Positions 9,374 through 18,428 of a stretch of DNA of 64,000 nucleotides are shown one piece after another. The stretch covers positions 35,806 to 99,805 of the forward strand of contig NBIV01000287.1 of the NCBI GenBank assembly GCA_003194525.1, given 5' to 3'. The translations under genes were made by a program, and so were the position numbers. Source of the DNA: Gracilariopsis chorda. Lineage: Eukaryota > Rhodophyta > Florideophyceae > Gracilariales > Gracilariaceae. Each line of letters opens with the position of its first letter. The first letter of the stretch is position 1. The notes beneath the pieces are model-generated. The model saw only the letters and a program-made list of their open reading frames with translations, ran no database searches and was not told the origin of the DNA.

Positions 9374-10183
9374 CTTTGTGGTGCAATGCCCCAAAGGGGA
9401 AAAACACCGAAAGACGTTCGGGATCTTCCTCTCACGAGGTTAGCCCAGTCGGGTAGAGCCCTCCCAGAGGTGTCACGGCGAAGCCGGTTTGTAAGACCAG
9501 GGACACCTGTCGCGACTCGCGCAGGGAGGTGAAGGCGAAGAATCGGTATCCGCGTGAGCGGGGTGTGATCCTCAGTAGAGGTATGTTTCCACGTAAGTGG
9601 GGGTGTGTGAGCGGATGCGCACGCGAGGGCCGCGGATAGCGGGAGGTGCTACCCTAAAAAGGGGAAGAAGGAAGGGCGAAGTGGGTCGCGAGAGCGACGA
9701 ACAGATACGGCAATGCCGGTGGACAGGACTCCCTATACAGGGCGAAACACCAATATGATTGGAACAATTATACTCCCAAGGATGGGCTTCTTTAGATGTG
9801 CAAGGGGGTTAGATGTCCCGTGGTTTACGGCGTTTCCCTCCAAGGAGGAGTAGAGCACGCGCGCAAGCGGCAACAACTAGAGCCAATTCCCCAGGTTGGG
9901 GTCCCTTGTTGGGGAAGGTTTCCTGGTGCGACGGCAGTGCGCCGTCTTACTAAGTACTAGCTTCCCAGAAATGGGTGTGAAAATAATAAATAATATTAAC
10001 TAAAATACTCCACATTTCGTGGCAACATCCACTACTGTGGCCAACCGCCAATTGGCCCAAAACCGTGTCCCACGTGTCCATACCCACCATTGTGGGGCGT
10101 AGGTCATATACACACTACACAACCAATAATATCGGGAAAACGATCAAGTACCTAGAATCCCTCCCTGAGGGCGTTGCACTTCA
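9374..10183 (-). repeat. 5' LTR of Gypsy-A
   Basis: On the minus strand the repeat begins TGAAGTGCAACGCC at 10183 and ends ...GCACCACA at 9374, with canonical TG/CA ends, followed by the primer site and gag. The limits come from comparison with the oppositely oriented copy at 10285-11965: similarity stops exactly at both ends. The two copies look roughly 85-90% alike by eye. Short hairpins occur about every 20 bases, for example 9550-9561, 9570-9581 and 9589-9600. The partner 3' LTR is not in the window. Confidence 0.82.
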
Positions 10184-10284
10184 CGTGCCTATCGCCTCGC
10201 AGGCATTTACATAACGCTCTTTCCTCATTCCATTCCGCAACCCAACACAGAAACTTCTGCATTCATTTTTAAAACCCCTCCTTC
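10184..10284. other. 101-bp spacer between two head-to-head LTRs
   Basis: This short AT-richer stretch lacks the hairpin texture of its flanks and separates two LTRs whose 5' ends face each other. It is probably pre-insertion host DNA. Confidence 0.5.
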
Positions 10285-11965
10285 TGAAGTGCAACGCCTT
10301 CAGGGAGGGATTCTTGGTACTTGAATGCTTTCCCGATATTATCGGTTGTGTAGTGTATATATGAACTACGCCCGACAATTGTGGATATGGACACGTGGGA
10401 CACGGTTTTGGGTCAATTGGCGGTTGGCCACAGTAGTGGATGTTGCCACGGAATGTGGAGTATTTTAGTTAATTTTATTTACTATTTTCACACCCCTTTC
10501 TGGGAAGCTAGTACTTAGTGCGACGGCGCACTGCCGTCGCACCAATAAACCTTCCCCAACAAGGGAACCCAACCTGGGGAATTGGCTCTAGTTGTTGCCG
10601 CTTCCGCGCGTTCTCAACTCCTCCTTGGAGGGAAACGCCGTGAGCCACGGGACCTCTAACACCCTTACACACCTAAAGAGACCCATCCCTGGGAGTATAA
10701 TTGTTCCAATCACTTTGGTGTTCTGCCCTGTATAGGGAGTCCTGTCCACCGGCATTACCGTATTTGTTCGTCGCTCTCGCGACCCACTCTTCCTCCTTTC
10801 CCTTCACTCTTCCTCCTTTCCCCTTTTCAGGGTAGTACATCCCGCTACCCACGGCCCTCGTGTGCGCATCCGTCCACACAATGTAGTACAATGGCCCCTC
10901 AAAGGGATTCAACCGAAGTGGTTTTCCATATCCAACCCATTGGTAAGCCGTATTGTCATGGAGGAATATGAGTTGGCATGGGCCGATAGCCCATTAGAGG
11001 GATTTCCTTAGGAAGGGTAGGCAATCCCGCACACGTGTGCGGCGAGCCGCCGGACACAGTGGGTTCCATCTGAAGTGCCACAGGGCCCACGTGGAGTGCT
11101 GGTAACCGGGGTGCCGGATAGTAGATATTTTAGATAATTTCCGACTATAGCATTGTCGGCGAGCCTGTATAAGTAGCGGCCGGCGCTGCTACCCCCACAC
11201 AGTAAAAGCAAACGAGGGACTTGGCTCTGAATACTTTTCCGCTGGTGAGCGGCTACGACGCCACTATAGGAGAGTGTCTCCACCGATCCCGGAGTATTCA
11301 TCCCCCTTGCACACCGAGGAGTCACTGCCCGTAGCATCCGGTATATTTATTATTTGTTGGTTATTCGTTCTACACTTTCAGACCACCCATACGGATCTTT
11401 CGTCTCCGCCCTGTACGCCAGATTTCGCCCGTGGTCTCGGGATTCTTCGCCACTGTCACCGGCCGGCGCTCGCACACCAGCTTGCGCCGACCTTTCTCCT
11501 TTTTGTCCCAGGAGATCTGCCGTTTACACGGATTATTCCCAACTTCTGGGTTTACACCCCCGCCCACCGTCGGTACTGCCGGACCGGATCTCCCGGATTT
11601 ACGCCCGGTTCACGCTGATCCCACCGGAGAGCTCAGTCTCTGAGTTACACTTCTTAACGGAGCAACGCTGAAGACCTTGACGTGTCTTTCCACCGTCGCG
11701 GCTGGTTCTCCTCGCTTTCGGAGATTGCACTACACACACCCCCACTTACGTGGAAACATACCTCTACTGAGGATCACGCTCCGCTCACACGGATACCGAT
11801 TCTTCGCCTTCATTTCCCTGCACAAGTCGGGACAGGTGTCCATGGTCTTACAAACCGGCTTCGCCGTGACACGCCTGGGAGGGCTCTACCTAACTGGGTT
11901 CACCTCGTGAGAGGAAGATCCCGAACGTGTTTCGGTGTTTTTCCCCTTTGGGGCATTGCACCACA
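10285..11965 (+). repeat. Solo LTR related to the Gypsy-A LTR, with a nested insertion
   Basis: It begins TGAAGTGCAACGCC and ends GCACCACA, matching the reverse complement of the Gypsy-A LTR over 10285-10880 and about 11735-11965. No primer site or gag follows, so it is a solo LTR, the usual product of recombination between two LTRs. Flanks CCTTC (10280-10284) and CTTTC (11966-11970) differ at one base and may be a decayed 5-bp target duplication. The middle is interrupted by an 853-bp insertion. Confidence 0.75.
10882..11734 (+). mobile_element. 853-bp insertion inside the solo LTR, itself LTR-like
   Basis: This block is missing from the Gypsy-A LTR copy. It starts TGTAGTACAAT and ends ATTGCACTACA, an 11-bp terminal inverted repeat with one mismatch and TG...CA ends. 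The flanks are CACAA and CACAC, a possible but low-complexity duplication. It has no ORF I can support. A TATA-like CTGTATAAGTAG lies near 11164. It shares the hairpin texture (for example CCGCACACGTGTGCGG near 11030). A solo LTR of a related family is the best fit; a non-autonomous DNA element is the alternative. Confidence 0.5.
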
Positions 11966-11970
11966 CTTTC

Positions 11971-13079
11971 TGCTGTAAGTCCTACTTATGCCCTTTTTTT
12001 GTTTGTAGGCAAAAATTTCTCAAAACATTAAGGCACTGGGTTTTCATCTCCGCACTTTTAGTGCAAACCTTGGAAGAGGGGGGCACTCAAAATGTTTGAA
12101 ACCCTGCTCCCTGTTTAGGTAGTGCAACTGGCAGAACCCTCCGAACCACACGGTTGGTGGGTGTGAGACTGACTGTGCCGTCGAAAATATCACGGATTAG
12201 GGCGTTTGAGTCCCACAGTGCGTGAGGGTATGGTAAGTTTGGCGTGAAAGCTATAGACACTGAAGTCAAGAAAAGAAAAAGGGAAGCAGAAAAGGAAAGA
12301 TTCCGTAAGCATGGCACTGTTCAGATCCTACAAGAAGGGTTCTTGTAGCCACAATACAGACGTAATAAAAAAGAAATAACCCCATAAAGTGGCGGTAGAA
12401 TGTCCTAGATACACAGTAAAACCAAGAAACAGAACAAAGTAAATAAAGTGGTACATTTTGGACCAAACTGCTTGAATGACCCTGAGGTGTTGATACTTCC
12501 GTGAAAAGCAGTGGTTCCTTCCGAGCAAGATAAGGAATCTCATGTAGGTGACAGGTATCAGGTCCGATACTCTGCAAACAGTAGTCCTCAAGGATGAGCC
12601 TCAGTTACCTTTACTAGGAGGAGGTGATGGCGAGGAGTGATCATCTAGGTAGGCACGACCCCTGTGTCTGACACTAGGTTTTGCAGCGCACCACCCGTGG
12701 CACTTCCCAAATCGAGATGTGCACGAGCCTCCTCATCACGAAAAAAAATCTAGAAATCAAAAAAGAAAGTAGCATAAAATACTGTAAAAGTCCTATGCAA
12801 CCATCCATATAACCCGATATGTTCTGGGTTACCAGGTATTGGTACATGTTAAGCCCGCACCCGCAGCTGCGTGGCATCTTAGCAGGGACACTGCATCTCA
12901 TAACAAATCTTGCAATTACCAAACGGGTACATGCCTTATATGATCCTCATCTTTGCTAAGTCGCGACAAGTGCATGGCACTACACCACTTTGATCTTGCC
13001 CTTTCTCTTGCACTTGTGCAACGCCAACCGAACGGAGCCTTTCATAAACCGTTTCGGGTGTTTACATTGACTACTACTG
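11971..13079. other. No gene recognised
   Basis: About 1.1 kb between the solo LTR and the piggyBac-like element. Only short, unsupported reading frames occur. The hairpin texture stops at 11965, so this looks like ordinary flanking DNA. Confidence 0.5.
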
Positions 13080-13083
13080 TTAA

Positions 13084-13131
13084 CCCTTTTGAACGTGTAA
13101 ACTTATCGCTACCATAGTAGCGTTAAGATAA
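13084..13131 (+). repeat. Left terminal inverted repeat of the piggyBac-like element
   Basis: CCCTTTTGAAC directly follows TTAA. After eight bases comes an inner, imperfectly palindromic block (TTATCGCTACCATAGTAGCG) that recurs, inverted, at the right end. The outer 11 bases match the right end exactly. Confidence 0.75.
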
Positions 13132-13949
13132 GGACTTTATTGGCAAACGAGTAGAACAATTGGTTGTCTGTTCGCCATGTATCGTCTTTGTTTATCGCTA
13201 TTATAATATCTTTAAGCAAAAAGTTGAACTAATTGGCTCTCACTTGACTTTATTTCGACTACTGCCAATTACAAGAGTGCTTATGGACCCTTCTAGGAGT
13301 CATAAAAAGCGTCATTTGAGGTGCACACCCGTGCTTCCGTACTATAAGCGCAGTGCTGGCCGCGTCGGCATGAAGCGCTTCCAAACTTCAAGTAAACCGC
13401 CAAATAACATTGCCATTGTTTCTCTTGTGTTGACCTCCACTGCATATATGTCACCATCAGTGATGTTACACAGAATCTCAACGTATGTCAATCGATTGCA
13501 GACTCACAAGTTCTTAATGAGGTATAGTGCAACTTTGAACAAGCAAGATATCTATACTAGAACGTTACGGATAACGAAGAATTTGTTTTCATGTGTAACA
13601 CTGAAACTGGAGAGGCGGCACGATGGAAGGTCTGGCTGGTTCTGAGGAGAGAACGCCAGACTTCATCTCCTTTAATAGAGTCTAATGGCTACAATCGATA
13701 CATCTAGAAGATCCCGACACTACATTACGGGACACTAACGTCGGAGACAGAGCTTGTAGTCTGTCTTCGACTGAGCTCCGTGGCCCTACAGGTACGTCTG
13801 TGCTACACTGCTTGGAACCACGAAGAGAGTAAGGTATATGATAGTGCACCGTACTGTGCACATTAGCGGAAACAAAGCAGATTGTATTTAGCAAGCCACA
13901 ACTGATTCATGGTGCATACGCTCATGAGAAAGAAGTGGGTCTGTTTGGG

Positions 13950-14802
13950 ATACTTTTGAATGGCATGTTTCTACAATGTGTTAGAGAATGGACAAAAAAG
14001 GAATCTTGAGAGGAGGACGGAGACACTGACCGCTCAGAATGGATTAATTACAAGCATAAATCGGCCGACAACTAGCGACATCATTACACAGACTTACTCA
14101 CCTTCGTGACTATTGTTGCTCATCAGATATGCTGGGAATTCTGTTTTTCCAGAAGACGATGGGAAGAGATAACTTTTTGAATATTCGAGCCACACTCCGC
14201 TTATATCCGAGGTGCGACCCAAATATTGCTGTTCCCGACCCTTTGTGGCACAGTCGCCAGCTTTTCGAAACATATTGCTCGAAACGCCGCTACAATGACG
14301 ATCCCGGTTGGGGTGAGCTTAATTGATGAAAACGCAGTTCGATGTAAGGGTCAAGTATCCACGAGGTCCTACATCAAGTCAAACCCCGTTAAGTTCGGGG
14401 CTCGGTTCTGTGCAGGTGTTGGATGGTTGCACGTTTTTTCTACATAGCTTGGAGGATAATAGATCTGGAATTAAGACAGGTCAATCACCTGTGCAGCGAT
14501 AAGAATATTTGTTCCGAAATCTCCGTGGGGCTGTCGACCGAAAAGTAGACCGATCTTTGGTACCAAAATCTAGTTTTTCAGCATTATGGTGCGCTAAAAT
14601 GTCACACGAAACCTAATTGCATCCTAAACCTGATTATGGACGTCTAATGGTTATAGACAACTTCTACACGCGCCATGTTCTGGAAAGACAGTTCGCAGGG
14701 CTTAGCGACAGAGAGTGGAGAGTTCTCGGCACTGCCAGATTTACAAATATTGAGGGTTTGAAAACGCCCGCTCTCAGAGAGGCCATTGACAGTCTCAGAC
14801 AT
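13950..14802 (+). pseudogene. piggyBac-like transposase, N-terminal and core piece
   Basis: Several frames must be joined to follow the homology. Pieces seen: NGMFLQCVREWTKK, MGRDNFLNIRATLRLYP, DPLWHSRQLFETY, then VSLIDENAVRCKG holding the first catalytic Asp region, the strand GARFCAGVGW, and VIDNFYTRHVLERQF holding the second catalytic Asp (family pattern DNFFTS), followed by GTARFTNIEGLK. The piece stops at 14802, where Gypsy-B is inserted. In-frame stops and frameshifts (for example near 14450) show that it was decaying independently of the insertion. The family assignment rests on motif order plus the TTAA-flanked ends. Confidence 0.65.
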
Positions 14803-15030
14803 TGTAGTGGATGTGAATCATCCACCTAGGCAGCAAACCACTAACCAAAGAGCTGGCCACCCAGCCCTGAGTTGCAGACCCTCTTTTAGTAGAATTGTAG
14901 GTTGATGTTTCCTGTTTGGGAAACTACAATAAAGTACATATACGCAGTCTTTTTGCCTTCGCAGTTAAACTGGAGGGCATCGAACTTCTTACCACTCAGT
15001 ACATCTCATCGCGCACTCCCCGCGCGCACA
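14803..15030 (+). repeat. 5' LTR of Gypsy-B
   Basis: TGTAGTGGATGTGAATCATC... to ...CGCGCGCACA, 228 bp, TG/CA ends. It is paired with 24017-24244 of the same length, and both are bordered outside by GACAT. Confidence 0.9.
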
Positions 15031-15079
15031 GTGATCACTGCGATACTGCGGTTGTGTCGCATTTTGTTCTTTCAACACA

Positions 15080-16177
15080 ATGGCGTCCGCATCGATGCCA
15101 AACGCGTCAATATGGACGCCCATCACAGATTCTGGAGAAGAAAGCTACATTCTCCAGCCACCTTTATCGGTTGCTTTCTCTGTCAATCACCCCCTTCTCT
15201 TGTCAACTACACCAAGATCCATTCGCATTTTTCTCCGACACTATGACCAATACGTCAAGGAGGTTACTACTCGTGCACTACAACTCACGATGGTAGATTC
15301 TACTACCATCGAGCCCGTGAGACCGGTCAATCTTTTGTACTGTGTAGATGCGGAATGGTTGGAATCGACCGTGGACCTAGAATATATTCCGGAGGTAAAG
15401 AAGATGGAAGATCTAACGGACGAAAAACTCTGAGCATACCTGGAAACAGAAGCGGAGGAAGACAAGGGCATGATCACCATCGCTTCAATCGACGCTATCA
15501 TCAAACAGGAAGTCTATATGGACATGAGTGACACTTCCTCCCGTTCACGAATGAAGCATTTTTTTACCAACTACGTCTCGGCTCTACGTGGAAATGGTCT
15601 GACATGGGTGATGAAAGAACATCCAAAACTCGCAGTCTCTCATCTTGTTAATGCTGTTAAGCCTAAACCACTCCAGCAGAGAGTGCAAACAGATCTCGAA
15701 CTAGTCTACTCCTCCTTGAATAACGATTTCAAAGGATTCATGAAGCACGCTACAGCTGTTGCAGAGGCTTTTCAGATCATCGACAATGGACCTCCCACAA
15801 GAACCAAGTCTTCGAAGACCAGAAGCTCTACACAACCAACCCAGACTTCCAAACCGTCGAACAATGGAACCAATCAGTCAGCCAGTTCTGTTGCATCGAA
15901 TAGAAACGGTTCGCACAAAAACTCCTCACGCCGTCCACCCCCTTTCTGTCCCCATCCGCCATGCAAAGAAAAAGAAGAACGCCACTGGATCGACGACTTC
16001 CAATCAGCAACTGAGAAAGACAAGGAAGATTTGAAAGCCGCAATCACAGCTAAGAAAGCAGCAGACGGTCCATCTCGATCTACTCGGTCGCAGAAAGCAA
16101 GAAGCAATCGTTCCAACGCGGTTACTGTTGGCCGCTTTCGCCCGACAGATGACTCTAAGATCTTTGTCACTTTATAG
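15080..16177 (+). pseudogene. gag: Gypsy-B gag, with in-frame stops
   Basis: One reading frame runs from the ATG at 15080 through gag and into protease, broken by TGA at 15431-15433 and TAG at 16175-16177. The capsid region includes IRIFLRHYDQYVKEVTTRA and LLYCVDAEWLES. The C-terminal part is basic and Ser/Thr-rich, with a degenerate cysteine/histidine cluster (FCPHPPCKEKEERHW) in place of a canonical CCHC knuckle. The Gag type resembles those of oomycete-like chromoviruses as I know them, an inference from motifs. Since the frame is otherwise preserved, the stops are probably point mutations acquired after insertion. Confidence 0.7.
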
Positions 16178-16845
16178 AATGGAACAGATTTTCTGTACTC
16201 TAGTCGACGCTGCGACGACGGTAGTGACGACAGTATTGTGTCCTCGTCACTTGCAGAAGAAGCTACTGCAAAAGGAATTGGCTCCATGTCCCCTGTCCAG
16301 AAAGTGACGTTTTCGGTAACGCTGAAGAAGAAAGGCGCCAGTCTGGCAGAGCAGTTTACATTTTCGAGAGTTTGGATAGCACCACGCACAATTCTGCATC
16401 TTGCTTCTGGAAATCTCGCTCTAACAAACATATCCTTTCTCGTGGCAGACGCCGACCTTTCGTGTGAGGACTTGTTAATCGGGAGACCAGTACTCAAGCA
16501 TCTGTGAGAGGATACATACACGCTACTGGACAACAACCAATTCGCGCTGAACGGTGCCAACCGCGAGGATGTTGGTAGTCCTACGGTCCCTCCTGCAACT
16601 GAATGTGTCGGCCGCCTCATTGTGGCACCCCTCAATCGCGAGTTTGCCACAGAGAACTCGGAATGCCCCCGCGTCAACTATCACACCGCTCGCCAAAACA
16701 CTGATCCGTTCCCCGATCCATCGCTCCTCGATACGCTGGACTTTGTTCGACCCGCTCTTGGTAATCCCAGATCTCAGCCAGTCTTCTACGCGCAAGGTTC
16801 TACGATGGGCAGTCTGCTTCAGTATTTACTCTTACACATGTTTTC
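16178..16845 (+). pseudogene. Gypsy-B protease and linker; RT and RNase H missing
   Basis: Same frame as gag. An aspartic-protease-like active site, CDDGSDDSIVSS, lies at 16211-16252, and the C-terminal protease strand ISFLVADADLSCEDLLIGRP at about 16430-16490. A TGA at 16505-16507 interrupts, then the linker continues to DPFPDPSLLDTLD (about 16740). The next recognisable sequence is the post-RNase H leader, so about 2 kb of RT/RNase H coding is missing, probably by deletion. Confidence 0.6.
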
Positions 16846-17160
16846 ACATTAGTGGTTTGGGCAACGTCTGGCCGGATATGCTCGGGCGTTGGTGCGCTCC
16901 AGCATGCGTTGGTCGCCTCATCAGAATACCAGAACTACCCTCTTGGTCTTCCGAGAATTTCTCGTGGCCGTCGTCACAGGAGCTCGCCGATACTCAACAG
17001 AAGAACGAGGGCTCCCGCCCAAACAACCTCAAACAAGTGGAAGGATTATGGTGCACTTCCGAGAATGCAGTATGGATGTCGTATAGTTTTTGTACCAAAG
17101 TGGTGCGCAAAATACCAGTTCGGTGTGCCACGTGGGTGATTGGACCAGGGCGGTATGTCC
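16846..17160 (+). pseudogene. Gypsy-B integrase leader fragment
   Basis: The frame has shifted relative to gag-protease. GLGNVWPDMLGRWCAP and IPELPSWSSENFSWPSSQEL match the segment between RNase H and the integrase zinc finger in this kind of chromovirus. Coding resemblance ends near 17120-17160 and resumes at about 18046. Confidence 0.5.
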
Positions 17161-18045
17161 TAATATTTAACTTTAATTTTCAGAAATAGTTCTAACTGTT
17201 AAGTACAGTACTGAGGTGCACCACTAGTGTCTACCGGACCGGTGCGCTGACCTCATATGACGTCAGCGCAACAGCACGCAAAATTAAAAAAAAAATTGAA
17301 ATCTGATCCGCATGGCCCCACATTTCAAATTTCGAACTTGAAACATGGCCAACCAGGTGGTCTTTAAAGTATAAGATCTGTAGAGGGGGCCATTGTGTAC
17401 GAATGTTGTTGACGATAGTGCTTGATGTGACAGCTACAACTGTTGGTAGTGTGTTGTGGACATGGTTCAGCGCTGCCGGGGTAGAGGAAATCATGGAAAG
17501 ATCAAAGTGAAAAAGTTTTAGGAAAAGTTTTAAGGTTTTGATAAGGTTCTAGAGTAATTTAAATTGACCTCATATGAGGTCGCTGTTAAGATAGAAACTA
17601 GGGTGTACCTCGGACGTGGCACATGTAGCGTGCCATATCCACGGGGATTTCAGCTAGCTCACCATTAAGGTGAGCGTTAGCCTCCTCCCCCTTCAAGGTA
17701 AATGGTACGCATCTTTTGGATAAATGTGATACCAAATGGTTTTTACAGTCAACGTTTTTGGTTATCTAAGATCTTATCAGGTATTAGTAGTCAACCGGTC
17801 ACGATGACTAGCGAATAACACGCTGGTAAACATAAGTAGCCGACTATCTTGCACGTCTATTGGTTGTTGCAGCCACAGACCCTACCGGTAGCCCTCTTTT
17901 CATCTTCTTGGTTGAGCCCATCCGGGGCTCCCTACAGCCGAGGTCCACACGAACTACCCATTTGGTCATTTACCGTGTTTGGTTATACCACAATGGATAC
18001 CAAACGCCGCTGACAACCTCCAGCTTTGCCTGTGTATCATAGCGC
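17161..18045. other. Foreign non-coding segment inside Gypsy-B
   Basis: No retroelement coding is visible. It contains two related palindromes: a near-perfect 26-mer at 17244-17269 (two mismatching positions) and the perfect GACCTCATATGAGGTC at 17566-17581. They share GACCTCATATGA and may be the ends of a small non-autonomous element of about 340 bp. A 31-base GTATGT...TTTTCAG string at about 17154-17184 looks intron-like but is too short to trust. Confidence 0.4.
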
Positions 18046-18157
18046 ATACTGGATCAGCAGTTCATCGTGTTAGGGATGCTACACTACGAGCTTTAGGCAA
18101 GAACTTCTTTTAGAAAACGATGAATCCGGAGGTCAACGCAATTGTGCGGTCATGCAT
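18046..18157 (+). pseudogene. Gypsy-B integrase zinc-finger piece, cut by copia
   Basis: RDATLRALGKNFF and NPEVNAIVRSC match the zinc-finger half of a gypsy integrase. The reading breaks off at TGCAT, the copia target site, and resumes at 22812-22816: the Cys-x-x-Cys pair of the HHCC finger is encoded across the junction (CIHC). A stop codon sits in this short piece. Confidence 0.6.
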
Positions 18158-18428
18158 TGTTGACTGGTTGGGTGACTCCGATCAGCTCTCTCAGCTGCAG
18201 AGACTCCTTTACTCTTTATACAGATTGTAACTGCGTAAAACCCTGCAAAAATCACAGTACGTATGTCTATTGTAGTCTAACGAGCATGGGACCACAAACT
18301 CAAGATAGTATATCAATACGTAGGGTCCGACACCTCACAAGAGGTATCGGGCAAAGGGACTCACGTAACTACCTTACGTGATTCCTAGACCTGTAGATAA
18401 TGGCATCACGATTGCGTGTTTCTCATCA
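18158..18428 (-). repeat. 3' LTR of the copia element
   Basis: 271 bp, same length as its partner at 22541. The pol stop codon (18406) falls inside it, so the last few residues are LTR-encoded. Confidence 0.92.

Larger units (their letters stand above)
3025..10183 (-). mobile_element. Gypsy-A: Ty3/gypsy LTR retrotransposon, 3' end not found
   Basis: 5' LTR, primer site, gag and pol are contiguous and undamaged, so the element may be recent. The 3' LTR is absent from 1-3024; either the element continues past the window edge with extra ORFs (the chromodomain ORF and the antisense ORF), or it was truncated. The five bases outside the 5' LTR are CGTGC (10184-10188), which any matching 3' flank should repeat if a normal target duplication was made. 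Confidence 0.85.

Noticed and set aside
17154..17184. A 31-base GTATGT...TTTTCAG string looking like an intron
   Set aside because: Too short for known spliceosomal introns outside a few exceptional lineages, lies in a decayed retroelement, and no frame is restored by removing it.
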